The position numbers were made by a program, and so were the translations under genes. From NCBI GenBank assembly GCA_003586115.2, contig QVOM02000029.1, positions 29,960,929 to 30,024,928 on the forward strand: 64,000 bases of DNA, in the 5' to 3' direction. Below the pieces are notes generated by a model that saw only the letters and a list, made by a program, of their open reading frames with translations, had not been told where the DNA came from and made no database searches. Shown here in pieces: positions 36,149-47,529 of this stretch. The DNA comes from Salvator merianae. Lineage: Eukaryota > Chordata > Lepidosauria > Squamata > Teiidae. Position 1 is the first letter of the stretch; every line of letters begins with the position of its first letter.

Positions 36149-38284
36149 TCTAAATTACATGTGTTGGTGTATATTTGTGATGGGGTTAGAGAGAATTACA
36201 AAGATGTGGCTAAAATTTTCATTGTTAAATTTTATTGCTATTAACCAACAATCAATAAAAATAAATGCAATAAAGCAATAGAACTGTATGAGATATACAG
36301 CTAAGATATATGGAAGATTATAGTTTATGCTATCAACTTTCACAGATGGCTCTTGCAGTCCCATAGGAATGTTCTTTGTTCTTCCAGTGACCTCCAATCT
36401 AAAATTGCATGTATACATCTTTACAGCTGCTTAGAAAATGTTTTTGGCTAGCTTATGCCATAAAGTTTGACTAGTACACATGGCCTTTGAACTACTGTAT
36501 ATTTAAATAGGTGATCCAGAATGGAAGGGCCTTGATTTGGAGTAATATTGCAGGTGAGAGGGTTTGTCCCTAACGGAGACTTCATACTTCTAATTGGTGC
36601 TTTAGGATCAGAACTAAACAGCTGTAGCTTTTCCAAGCATGGTGATACGCATGGCTAGAATTACTGCCCCTGTTTAGCTCTGGTCTCTCTCAAACAGCTT
36701 CTAAAGGTATCAAAAGTACTGTCAGAAAATAATAACTATCAGCTCTAATTATGAAGATCATGCTGGAAGGTTGGGATGCTAGGAAGAAAGCCCACAGTTA
36801 ACCCTCTGCACCTAAAACATAATTAGGATATTTTCAATTAGTTTATACCCTTTCTTGGCTACTTCATCAACCAGAAAGAGGCTGATTTGTAGCTTTAGAC
36901 AACTTGGCAGTGTGTACACTATTATTTTACACTTAAACAAAGCACTCCAAAACAATTAGGTGGGAAACTTCTATCTTAAGCAGAGAATTCAAGTCTGGAA
37001 TTTGTAGTTAGCACTGTGAGCAGCTGCTTGGGTTCAAGTGTTTTTCTAGTTGCCACTTTTTTGTGGTTTAAGGCTATGAACAGTATGGCCAGATGGAATA
37101 TGATGACCTGCATACCTTTCTTCCACTTACTAATTAGAGGAACTCTTATCTTTCCAGCCATTCTAAGCACTAAGAGTCTAAAGCCAACTGCCATTTTTGT
37201 TTCCCTCAATGCCACTGGTGTAGCGTTGCTGTGTAGGGTCATGGTGGAAAAACAAAATGGTGGCTCTGGCTCATAATGGCTACTATTCCTGCCATGTATG
37301 CCTGCCTGAATCCTTTAAAAGATGAGTTGAATATCTACATGCTCCCCAGTGTAGAGGAGTAGGATGTGTGTAGCTTGATAGTGATCTCCTTATGCTGCAG
37401 GAATGGCTAAATAGCAGCCTTCCACATGTTGTTGGACTGTAATGCTTATCTTTACTTGACATGGCCCACAATGACTAGAAGTGTAGCAAAGGCCTTAGCT
37501 TTGCATATTCTTCATCTAGGTTAAACAAAATAAAGTTTGGGGCGGGTTATAGTAAGAATATCTTGCCTCGTCTGTCCTGGTTTGGAGTGGATATTGGTTA
37601 TTTTCACACATGAGAGACTGGGTGGGAAATTTCAACTAAAACAGTGTCACAATGATTTGACTAATTTTAGGAAGGAGTTGAAGAAGCACCAAAGCACTCT
37701 CAATGTATCTGAAAAAAGGTGGATACACAAGAGATCTGCTCAGCAAGATTAATTAGCAGGGATTCAAGTCAAACTGAAGGGCCACCAAATATAGGCTCAG
37801 TCACTCTGGTGCTCACGTGATGTGTTAAAAATAATAATAATCATGCACAGCACCATACAGTACAATTAAAATAATACAATATAATTTTAAGGAACAGTAT
37901 GGTACTACACTGTATGCCCCAACTCTGCCACAATTAACTGGGTAAGAAAAGCACTGCTTTTAAAAGGCTACCTGCCCCCTCAAGTGCAGGCAGGTATACC
38001 AGAGTTTCACCTTGTATGGAAAGGGAGAAACTGCAATTTAAAGAGTGCCTTGACCTGCACCAAGTAGGTCATTGACCTTCTGCTGCTGATTAGCTTCCAG
38101 GAAAAGCATTGTCTACCAATTGCCACTTCTCTGGAGCTCAAGTGGTGCCTACCTGCATTAGAAGAGGCAGGTCATGTTTAAAAGGCTACAGCTTTATGAG
38201 CCTTACATGGTGAACATTATCCAAAACAAACAGCATGAATCCATTAAAATCCCAACCATCCTCAATTAATTGCCTAATAGCCTA

Positions 38285-38581
38285 AAGAAGAAGAAGAAGA
38301 ACTTGGTTTTTATACCCCACTTTTCTCAGCCAAAGCTGACTCAAAGCGGCTTACAAGGTTATTTTTTGCCCGAAGGCTTACATCTATCTATCTTCCGCAC
38401 CACACAATGTGATGCTCCCTATTTATCTACTTGCAATTACTTGCTTTCGAACAGCTAGGTTGGCTGGAGCTAGAGGCCAGTAGAGGGCACTCATCCCCTC
38501 TACTTGGCAGACAGGGGCCTTGAACTCCCATCCTCCTATTGAAAGACCAGTGCCTTAGCCTTCTGCGCCACCGTGCCTCCT
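38285..38581 (-). mobile_element. tRNA-headed SINE with (CTT)n tail, antisense
   Basis: On the minus strand it starts GGAGGCACGGTGGCGCAGAAG (tRNA-like A box), followed by a B-box-like GGGAGTTCAAGGCCC, a body with AAGCAAGTAATTGCAAGTAG and TCGGGC, the tail TTGTAAGCCGCTTTGAGTCAG and GTGGGGTATAAAAACCAAG, and ends in (CTT)n. Its body is about 96 percent identical by eye over 150 bp to the copy at 57362-57545. Confidence 0.75.
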
Positions 38582-40316
38582 GAAGGTTTGAAACTGCCTA
38601 TGGTGAGTTGGAAGAGTGTGTCAACCTTGCTACATCCATTGAGATGCCCTTTCTTGCTGCTACCAAAGATGCCTCTCAGTGGTAGAGCCAAGAGAAGGGT
38701 TTTTCCTGAAGAACTAAGAACCCAAGCAGGCTGATACGGAAAAACATGGACTTTCAAATAGCGTCTTCTCAAGTAGGGATGTTTTGAACTGCAGTTTGTA
38801 AAATTTGAACTGCCCAAAGAGGGAGAAAATGGTCAGAATTTACCCACCATGAGTCCATGTCTTTACAAGAAGCAAAAGGGAGGAGTGCAGGTGAGTGAGC
38901 TGGGTGTGTGAGGGAAAGTTTAAAAGCACCTCTTAGTGGCTCTCCCTCCTTCTGTCTCCCAACTGACCTTGCAATTGGAAGGGGGTGGAGCCACCCAGCA
39001 CCTGCAATAACATCATCTCATGGCACACATGTGGGTCATGTGATTTTCTCATTTTAGACCTTGCACAGCAGCTCCCCTTCCTGGCTGCAAAGCCAGCTGA
39101 GAGATAGAAGGAGAGGAAGTTAGTAAGTGCTGCTTTTAAACCTTCCTTCATACTTTCTTGTCGCTCACCTGCATCTGTACCTCCCTTTCCCCTTCTTTTT
39201 GTGGAGACACAGCCTTTCCAGGAGGGAGATTCTTACAATTTCTACCTTGGGGCAGTTTGGATGCTACAAGTTGTACATGAAGGGCACAAACTGTGTAGTG
39301 ACTTGTGGGTACTAGCCAACACTCATTGGTCACTGATGCCCATTGTGCCTGGTAGGGCATCAGGGGGTCAGAATAACGGGATGTTAGACCCCTCCAATTC
39401 TGTTCTAACCCAGATCAAGACTGACCACAGTGACTTTAGCCTTGAAGTGAAAACTGCGTAAAGGAGGGAGCTGACTGGTAAAAGATTAGCCAACTGACAA
39501 ACCAATCTCAGGGTCAATATTTGATGGAGCTTGCACAAAAGACCAAGTCCACTAAAAATTGATTTATCATTGTGTAAACAATATATCTGTATGCCCACTA
39601 CTTATGTACTTAAAAGTTTTCACAATTCAACGGTTTAAGTCTGTTAAGGGTCTCTGTTAATTTCACCCCGTATGCAACGGTACGGTGCACTGTGAAATAG
39701 ACAGCTTAATGCAGCACAACTATATCACTCATGTAAATACAAGTAAGTTTGGAGATTATGCAACACAATAAACCAGTTAAAAAGTGTTGAAGCTCTTTTT
39801 GGAGATTTCACATTTTTGCTTTGAACTTCAGTGCCCAGTTCTAATCCTAACCCTAACCAAAGTGAAACCAGGAATGGCAGCATAGATATTGCTAACTGGG
39901 TGCACAACAGTGAAGAGAATGGAATCCAGGATTCCAAAGACACAGAGCATAAGCAGGCTTGGTTCTCTTAGAAGGAGGTCACTAGCAGCACCCAGAAAGA
40001 GGGGGTCACAAGCCCCTCCCTCATGCCACATTCTTTCACTGGCTTTTTTTGAGGCTTGTGCCACGTGATCTAGTTACAGCTTGGAAAGGGGCTTCTGACT
40101 GTTGCTCCATCTGCAAGTGCCCCCCTCACTGGGTGCTGCTGGATGCTGCTTGAATGAAGCAAAACATTTGAGGATAATATTTGTAGATATATACTCTTAT
40201 TCTTAAGGTATAAATAAAAACCATACCAAAGAGAACACACAAAGGTCAGAGTAGCAAATAGGCATTTGAGAATTAAGTAAAAGCAGAGCCTAAAAGTATT
40301 GCAGTTGTATATAACT

Positions 40317-40470
40317 GGCCCATGGATGTAGCTGTAATTCTATAGCATCACAGCTTTGATCCTGGAAGTAGATAATGGCAATCCACTTCTGCTTCTAACA
40401 AGAAAACTGCATGGATGCTTGTATGGAATCAGCCCTGACTTGATAGTACCTAGCAACCACAAAAACTATA
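40317..40470 (+). mobile_element. tRNA-derived SINE (Sauria-like), diverged
   Basis: The same body as the copy at 33350: GATGTAGCTGTAATTC (degraded A box), GGAAGTAGATAATGGCAATCC, AAGAAAACTGCATGGATGC and a tail ACTTGATAGTACCTAGCAACC. Older than the other copies. Confidence 0.6.
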
Positions 40471-40522
40471 AGCTCAGTTCATGCTCAATGAACACCTGAC
40501 CTCTGGGATAGCAGCCATACAT

Positions 40523-41432
40523 AGGCTGCTTTCAGATGTACCTTGAAGAGAACAGTGCTGTGTTGAAAGTCCTCTGTAGCTGTAGCACAGGTCAAAAATG
40601 GCGTGCCAAGCACTTGCCAGAAGATTACACCTTGGCCACCATTTTTGTCATTCGATGGACTCCTCTACTCTGTTTTCATCCTGTCCTTCACTCTCCTTGT
40701 CCCTCCATCTCTGCAGTGGAGATTGCTCAGTCAGCTGACAATTCCCATCTACCTGCAGAGGAAGCACCGTTATTCGCCGTTCAATTTTCAATCAGTCTAA
40801 AGCGCTGCCATGGGTCAGTGAGTAAACATAGAAGAGACAAGCCAGGTAGCAGTTTGCTGCTGGATCTTTTACCAAAACAAGAATTGATGCACTTGCAAAG
40901 TACACAAAGAGCTGGAATTCTTCGACTTTCAGGCTGCCTCCAGATACAAGGCAAAACCCAGGATCCTCTTGGCAGTGCACTGGGAGTGCCATGACATTCT
41001 CAGTGTAGGGCTGATTGCAATACACAAAAAACCATATTGCAACAGAATTATAGAAAATCCAGCAATAATGATGGGTTTCTTGTAACAGCCCTGCATACCT
41101 GCACATCTGGCAAGCAGCAAAAATAATCCAAGTGCCAGTCAAGTGCGTGAAAAACAACAAAAGGAAGTAGGCAGCTGCTTGTCTGGTTTCTGGTAACCCC
41201 GGTCGAGCTGATCGGTAAGCTGCTCACCAGACATAAAGGTAAGCCGAGATTTGCTTCTTGCCATCCAGAAGCAGCTCAACAAGTGCATTCTCTTGTGTTG
41301 CCACAGTTGTTGAGAAGTTGCACAGAAATAATCACATTTAACACTGCTGTTCTTGTATTTTTTGTCATTGTATTTTTTGTCATGTTCTTGTCATTGCTAT
41401 AGCAGCATTTAAACCACATTTGAAAGCAGCCT
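40523..41432. mobile_element. Non-autonomous DNA element with AGGCTGCTTTCA ends
   Basis: Left end AGGCTGCTTTCAGATGT (40523); right end ACATTTGAAAGCAGCCT (41416-41432), inverted with one mismatch in 17. About 910 bp with no coding similarity that I can recognise. The next element (41433) starts at the very next base. No target duplication was found, possibly because of that junction. Confidence 0.55.
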
Positions 41433-41879
41433 TAGGGCCTGTTCACATTTTTAACTAGTGAGCATCTGCACACTCACTAGTGAAGGGTGTCCACACTGCA
41501 TGGAAGCCCTAGCGATCAGGAGTGGGCTACAGCTGCTCCCGATCACTACTAGCTGTGGAGCATAAAATTGTGCTTCACAGCTGTACCAGGAGCATATGGA
41601 TGGCTGCTGGTACACAGCATTTGCACCTAGTTCCAGGTGCGAACACTGCACAGTGTGGCTGTGCAGTTGCGTGCCATGTCCCCAGTCGCCATGGCAGTAG
41701 CCAGATGTTTCCCCAGCTGCTGTCATGGCAGGTGGCCAGCATTCGTATTGTGAATGCTGGCTGCTTGTTTCCAGGATGTTCCAGCCCTTGCAGTGCGAAT
41801 GGCTGCCGTACTGCAAGGGTTGTTGCACCGTGGAATGTTTGATTGTGAACATTCCATGGTGAAAAGTGTGAAAGCATTA
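41433..41879 (+). mobile_element. Multi-hairpin fold-back element, family 'arm-variable', copy B
   Basis: 447 bp. Ends TAGGGCCTGTTCACATTTTT and (reverse) TAATGCTTTCACACTTTT. Hairpins in order: CTAGTGAG/CTCACTAG (41455-41480); GCTGTGGAGCA/TGCTTCACAGC (41552-41581); CCAGCATTC/GAATGCTGG (about 41737-41761); CCCTTGCAGT/ACTGCAAGGG (about 41787-41820); and the terminal ACCGTGGAATGTT/AACATTCCATGGT (about 41827-41860). TAGGG-type ends suggest hAT, but no 8-bp duplication is visible. Confidence 0.65.
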
Positions 41880-42699
41880 GTTTCTTTGTAAAAGAGCAAG
41901 TAATAGAGATCTCTACTTTCCTTTTCTAAGCAGCTCATATCAGGAAAAGGTTACAGCAAACAAGTTGCAAATCGATTGGTCTTCATCCAGCAGTTGAAGT
42001 TTCGCAAGACTTAGTTTCATCATCCTGCAAATGATTCATGATCTTTACTATTTCTGAGTTTAGATATGCATCTTCAGTTCACAAAAGCTTTGTTTTAAGA
42101 CTCAATATTTACAACCGTTCAAAAAAGAAATATGTCTTACTGAAGAAATATCAGCATCCATGGAAGTTTGCAAATCCATTTGGTGGCCTTTAAAAGAGGG
42201 AGTTTATTGCTCAAAGAGGCAGAACTGGAAAATTGCAATGCTTGAGATTTTCTCCATTGGATGTTCACTATGTATTTATTTACACTGTCATCAAAAAGGC
42301 ACTGTTATTCAGAAATCATGAAAAGGGTCAGATTCATGTCACATCCTTTGCAAAAGTGGATTTAATGACTGCTTTTCATCCAATAATTAAAAGTTTATCT
42401 CTGTTTGCAGGAATATTAGAATGCTGAGGCATAAGGGCAGGAACGCAGTTGATCCTCCCTTTTTTACTTCATTTAAAATACTTACGTATCATCTTTATAC
42501 TTCCTTGCAGAACACCAAAGGGTTGAAGTTTGATAGATAAAGGGTTCCAGTAAAGCAAAAGGGGAAAAAAGTTTGAAAAAGTGTGTGGAGACTGATAAAA
42601 ATGGTCCACCAACAACTGCTGACTAACATCTAGACTACTCATTCAAGAATATTACTTTAAAATCCACAGAGTATCAAAGAAAAGCTGTAACTGAAAGGG

Positions 42700-43062
42700 A
42701 GTGCACGTTGAACTAAAATCCTAACTATTCAAACACACTATCAGGAAAGAAATCTTAGAGTAATCTTAGATAATTCAATAAAAGTATCAATACATAGTAA
42801 CATCAGCTCTAAAAAGATCAATAGTATTTTAGGGTCAATGGAAAGCAGAATTGAAATCAGAGGTGCTGCTAATCTTATCACTATAAGATTATACAAATCA
42901 ATGGTGTGACCACTGCATGCAGTTTTAGTTGCCACATCTTCCAAAGGTTATAGCAGAGTTGGAGAAGGTTCAGAGAAGGGTGACCAAGATGATCAGGGTG
43001 CTGGAGGAGCTTCCTACAAGGAAGGGTGGAAAAGTCTGAGCTTTTTAGTCTACAAGGGAGAA
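42700..43062 (+). mobile_element. CR1 LINE, sense, segment 1 of 3
   Basis: Carries the CR1 ORF2 C-terminal region in broken frames (INSILGSMERRIEIRG-like, LYKSMV, then the region matching GTTCAGAGAAGGGTGACCAA and ATGATCAGGG). It stops at 43062, where a solo LTR is inserted, and continues after it at 44123 and again at 44782. Confidence 0.8.
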
Positions 43063-44122
43063 TGTTATGTCCCAGGCAGGCCGACAAACAGAGGCCAAGG
43101 CAAGCCTCAGTAACAGAGAAGTCCTTTTATAAACAGTCCAGGTCACAACAGGAAGGCAGCAGGTGTTGAGAAGCAAACAAAGCCGAAGGAGCAAGAGAAG
43201 CCATAGTCAAAGTCCAGTCCAAGATCAAACAGGGATGTAGTCACTGAAGCAAACAAAGTCCAGGGATTAAGAGAAGCCGAAGTCAAAACACAGTCCAAAC
43301 AAACTAAGGGTCAAGGTTCTAGAAGCCAGGAGATCAGAGTAACAGGACGCACGGATGGAAAACAGTTGCTGACCATGCCTGGGCTGCAGTCCCTGTGTTG
43401 TATTTATACTGCAGGATCATCTTCTCCCAGGTGTGAGCTTGGGTGTGACCGGCTTCTGCTAGATTGCTTACACAAGCTCAGCTGAGCCCTGCATTTGGCC
43501 CTTCTTCTTTCTATGCACTGGCGTAGCAAGGGGGGGGCGCGGGTGGCGGTGCGCACTGGGTGGCGCCTTGTTGGGGGCGGCGGCGGCCGCCGCCTTTGAC
43601 TTGGGCCCTCCCGCCCGCCCTGCGTCCGGTTCGCCTTTAGTTGGCTTACCGGTACGCTCGCTCGCCGCGCTCGCCCCGCCCGCCGCTCGCTCGCCGCGCT
43701 CGCCCCGCCCGCCGCTCGCTCGCCGCGCTCGCCCACCGTGCCGCCCGCCGCTCGCTCGCCGCTCGCTCACCTGCCTGCTAGCGTGCGCGCGCGCGGCCAT
43801 CATCAGGCGGCAGCGGGAGAAGGCAGCTGCAGGGCGGGGCGTCCTGCAGGGCGGGGCGGGGCGGCCTCCTCAGCTGCCGCCGTTTGGTCCGCCCCGGGTG
43901 GCGGAACAAGTAGCTACGCCACTGTTTCTATGGCTGTAGGTGGGGTGTTTGCAGGAACCTCTGATGTTTCCAGAACATCTTCTGCCGATGTTTGTGCTTT
44001 GTCCTCGGGGATGATGATAAGCTGTCTGGGCTCTGTGCCACCTGGAGCTGCCTGCTCAACATCTACATAGCTCTCAGGCTGAACACCGCCCTCATCCTCA
44101 GAGTCCAAGGTGCTCATAACAG
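43063..44122 (-). mobile_element. Solo LTR (Gypsy/ERV type), carrying a nested hAT element
   Basis: Inverted termini TGTTATGTCCC..CTCATAACA and flanks GAGAA / GAGAC (4 of 5 match) mark an LTR. The CR1 coding relic continues on both sides, so no internal retroviral region is left. On the minus strand an AGTATAAATA box (43401-43410) gives the transcription direction. Without the nested hAT (43516-43924) and its duplication the LTR is about 640 bp. The superfamily is uncertain; no genes are present. Confidence 0.8.
43516..43924. mobile_element. CpG-rich hAT element nested in the LTR
   Basis: Ends CACTGGCGTAGC and (reverse) CAGTGGCGTAGC, with an exact 8-bp target duplication TTTCTATG at 43508-43515 and 43925-43932. 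The interior is extremely GC- and CpG-rich and includes a 29-bp tandem repeat (43656-43684, 43685-43713, a third unit from 43714 with variant end). Long open frames on both strands are low-complexity Ala/Arg/Pro translations of this repeat, not genes. Confidence 0.92.
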
Positions 44123-44269
44123 AGACAAATGAGAGGACACATGATACAAGTGTGTAAAATTCTGCATAGCATGAGCAAAGTGAAGTTTTTCTCCCTTTTC
44201 CAAACTACTAGAGCCAGTGGTCACCCTATGAAACTGAATCCTGGACAAATCAGACAAACAAGAGGTTTG
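44123..44269 (+). mobile_element. CR1 LINE, sense, segment 2 of 3
   Basis: Picks up directly where 43062 stopped: GAGAGGACACATGATACAAG..GTGAAGTTTTTCTCCCTTTTCC..ACTAGAGCCAGTGGTCACCC, the CR1 RGDLIEVYKIM..EKFFS region in nucleotide form. It ends at CAAGAGGTTTG (44259-44269), the target duplication of the next insertion. Confidence 0.8.
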
Positions 44270-44781
44270 AACATAAGAGGAGCCCTTCTGGATCAGGCCA
44301 CAGCCCATTGAGTCCAATATCCTGCCTCACACAGTGGCCCACCAATTTCTTCTGGACATTCCCAAGCAGAATAAAAGGCAAAACCTTCACCTTCTCTTGA
44401 TTACCTGCAAATGGCCTTTAGAGGCATTCTGCCTGACTCTTCACCCTGGAGGCAGTACCTAGGCATCCATTCTAGTAGCCATTGATACACCTGACCTCCA
44501 TGAATTGATCCAATCCGTTCTTAAAACCATCCAGGCTGACTGCTGTCACCACCTCTTTTGGTAGTAAATTCTGTAGACTGTTGACCTGGGTGAAAAAATT
44601 GTTCCCCTTGTTGGTCCTTACTCTCCTACCCATGAGTTTCATAACTTGTCCCCTGGTCCTAGTGTTGTATGATAGAGAAAAGAATTTTTCCCTATTCACG
44701 TTTCCCATACCATACCATGCATGAATTTATATACTTCAATCAGGTCCCCTCTCAAACGTCATCTTTCACGGCTCAAGTGGC
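44270..44781 (-). mobile_element. CR1 LINE 3' end inserted antisense into the sense CR1
   Basis: On the minus strand it reads the CR1 ORF2 end (RLRGDLIEVYKFMHGMG, FFTQVNSLQNLLPKEVV, FKNGLDQFMEV) and the CR1 3' UTR ending at CCTGATCCAGAAGGGCTCCT. It is flanked by CAAGAGGTTTG (44259-44269) and CAAGATGTTTG (44782-44792), an 11-bp target duplication with one mismatch. Confidence 0.88.
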
Positions 44782-44985
44782 CAAGATGTTTGTTTATTTT
44801 ACACAATGCATAGATAAACTTGAAGTTCTCTACCACAAGATGCAGTATTAGCTATCAGCTTAGATTGTTTCAAATATTTTTGGACTAATTCATGGAAGTC
44901 AATGCAACCAATGGCTATTAGCCCCGATGACAGCAGAAGGTGCGATACTTTAGAAGGCCAGCTGTTGGTAGACTGTAAGCAGAGC
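44782..44985 (+). mobile_element. CR1 LINE, sense, segment 3 of 3
   Basis: Continues the sense CR1 after the antisense insertion: TTTACACAATGCATAGATAAACTTG, GAAGTTCTCTACCACAAGATGC, TTCATGGAAGTCAATGCAACC and AATGGCTATTAGCC. The end is set where similarity to the CR1 3' UTR fades. Confidence 0.7.
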
Positions 44986-45254
44986 AAGCTGTTTCATGTC
45001 CTGTTAGTCAGTACAAAACAAGTAAATTATCAAAATAAACTAATATTGCTCCCCTGAGTATGCTGTTTATACAGCCCTTAATGATGTGAGTTAACTGTAT
45101 TACAGAAACCTAGTAATCCTTTCATTTCATTCATTCACCATTCTTTTCATTGCTGAGGCATGGGGAGGGGGTCTTATTTTTCAAACAGCGTGAGCATTTG
45201 GTTTGCAGCTACAAACTTGATCCCAAATTCTACTTTTTTAAAAAAGTTTTTTAG

Positions 45255-45428
45255 TGGGTACCACTAGGTAGGGGGCTAACTCCTGGTTGATTGTGCAGTT
45301 TTCTAGGCAGAAATACTGAAGTGTATTGCCATTTTCTACTTCCAGGGAGAGACTGGGTATTGAACACGTGGCCCCTTGCTCTGCAGGCAGTTTGCTCTGC
45401 TGCTAAACTACAGCTACACTCATCTTTA
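45255..45428 (-). mobile_element. tRNA-derived SINE (Sauria-like), antisense
   Basis: The minus strand reads GAGTGTAGCTGTAGTTTAGC (degraded A box), GCAGAGCAAGGGGCC and a B-box remnant, then GGAAGTAGAAAATGGCAATAC and a tail ending near CTAGTGGTACCC. Same family as the copies at 29612, 33350 and 40317. Confidence 0.65.
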
Positions 45429-45529
45429 AAAAATAGAGAAAGAGATTGAAATAACAGAAAGGATCGGTTGAGAGAAATGCTGTGGCTCATATAATAGGAT
45501 TTTTGTCTTATAAAATTGTAAGTCTCTCA

Positions 45530-46225
45530 AAATTTTAGTGCCACCACACACAGCAGTTAAAGAGATAGGGATGTATGAAAGGGCCTTCTTTGTGATAGCC
45601 CCCAGACTATGGAATAGCCTCCCCTCTGAGATGCATTATATATATATATTTGGACTTCTGATAAAGAGGCACCTCTTTACCTTAGTGTATCGCGGAAGAA
45701 ACATCCTCCTTTCAGGCACTTTTATTATTGTTTTAGTCAGTTCATTTTAATTCTGTTTTTTATTGATTTTATTGTGACCTGCCCTGAGACCTTTGGGTAC
45801 AAGGTGTCAGAGTAGCGCAGTGCAGGCACGGAAGACTTAATGGCGTCTACATGAAGTAGATCAAAAACAAAAAGGCTCGGAGGCAGCATACTCACTCTCA
45901 AAGAGAAGGATTTATTCTGTTGCTTGGTTTCATAGCCAAAGTAAGCAAAGCATTCTGGAACAAACGTAACGTAAGGATAGAGTGGAACCAGAAGAACAAA
46001 ATGCAGCTATACAGATTCTAACTATATACAAAAATCTACCAATCAGGGATCTGGCATTATTCTGCTGCGTTGGCATAACAACAGAGCAGATGTCTCTTTA
46101 TCTGAACTTGCAATAGACTAAGCACACTGACATTAGATTATGGACAAAGCAGATTACAGTCACTATGACCTTAGTATATTCTAACACAAGGTGGGATAAA
46201 AATGCAATCAATCAATCAATCAAAT
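45530..46225 (+). mobile_element. L2-like LINE 3' end, sense, split by a solo LTR
   Basis: The coding relic at 45560-45690 translates to a segment with ERAFFVIAPRLWNSLPSEM and KRHLFTLVY, the typical C-terminal motif of L2/CR1-clade ORF2. The 3' tail reads CTGCCCTGAGACCTTTGGGTACAAGG, is broken by the LTR at 45805-46186, and resumes GTGGGATAAAAATGCAATC with an (ATCA)n terminus (46205-46222). Confidence 0.85.
45805..46186 (-). mobile_element. Solo LTR with 5-bp target duplication
   Basis: 382 bp with TG..CA termini (TGTCAGAGTAG / TTCTAACA) and an exact 5-bp target duplication CAAGG (45800-45804 and 46187-46191). It restores the L2-like tail when removed. Orientation is from the minus-strand AATAAA near 45910-45920 and a TATATAG-like box further upstream on that strand. 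No internal region or genes remain; recombination between two LTRs is the usual cause. Confidence 0.88.
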
Positions 46226-47529
46226 ACACTCTGCCACAGCTTTGAGACAGTTTGCAGGTGAGATCATTCACATGGCAGTCTGCCCCTCCCCCTCTCATGA
46301 ACATTCCAAACTCGAAAAAGTGGCTTAGAGATGGGATGAGAGCACAAGGGTCACATGCTATTGTCTCTAGGGCTCTTTTGAGTTGCTTTTGTTGTTAGAG
46401 AAGGCATCCTAAAAGTCTTGATTTGACAAAAAGTTAAATGACATGGAGCCAGTTGCAGAAATCCTCAGCTTTCATAGTGACTGGCAAAGGGAAGAATCTT
46501 TATACTGTTAGCAAATAACTTCTGTAACTGTATTGCTGGTAGTGAATGTTTGCAATGTAATCACTTTTTGCTGCCTTTCAGCACTATATGAGAGCAAATG
46601 TTTCCAGTATTATTTTCTCTTTCTGAGATGTTTTTAGCTTTGAACAGAAGATGACAATGGTAATTGCTCAGCACTGGCTTTTCCCTTAAGTTTCCAGGCC
46701 ATTGAGAAACCAACATACTGTGTCATTTGTGTGTGTTATGTATTTATTAGCCCAAGGACTCAGGAATCATATGCCACTGAATTGCATTCATTATTCTCTG
46801 TCTCTCCTCAGCATGCAACCTAACCATCACAGGCTGCTTTCAATAGGGTTGGGGTCACCTACAGGTTACACTCTCCCTGTTCTTCAGTTTATATCATCGC
46901 CTACCTGTGGAGAAATATATTTCAAGTTGTTTCAAATGGATTCCTCCTCATCCCAAGGGCTTTTGTCTCTAATACAAAGCTCTTCTCTATTGCAGGTGCC
47001 ATATTGCAAAGACATCAGTTCCACTTTGTTCTACTGATACATAGATTTATTTTTCCAGTCCAGGAAGCGCTAAGCAAACTGTTCTGGTCTTAACTGTGTG
47101 CCCAAGGTGCTTCTGACTCTCTTTTGCCCAATCTGCTTGCCATCTGCTTAGTGGTGCTCAGTAATGCATAAATGCTACAGATTTACCTAATCAAAACCTT
47201 TGGTGTGCACCAAGCTTGTAATCTTTACACACACTCACACACACACACACACCCTAAGTTTCTGTGCACTGTTACATGTCCCTTTTTTGAGGGCACCATT
47301 CACTTCAGCCCAGGAGATATTTCAGTTCCTATTATCTGCCATAATATCCATGTCCTGGCACTGTAAACTCCATTTGTGTTCAAGAGTCTCCAGCTGGGAA
47401 GCAGCAGCATGGAAACCAGAACCAGCAAAGGTACTACTAGATCAGCAACAGAATACAAATCTAGAACATAAGGTTCTGAGTTCTGATTTTATGCAGAACT
47501 CATAATCCATTGCATCCTGAGCCCCTCTC

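Noticed and set aside
40536..40994. 152-codon open frame on the + strand
   Set aside because: It lies entirely within the AGGCTGCTTTCA-ended DNA element, has no transposase motif, and overlaps comparable frames on the other strand.
43404..44070. Overlapping long open frames on both strands rich in Ala, Arg and Pro
   Set aside because: They translate the CpG-rich tandem repeat of the hAT element at 43516-43924 and the surrounding LTR in several frames; low complexity on both strands shows they are not genes.
45655..45800. Possible host gene exon because of the APRLWNSLPSE-like peptide
   Set aside because: This peptide is the C-terminal motif of L2/CR1-clade reverse-transcriptase ORFs; a 3' LINE tail with (ATCA)n follows.
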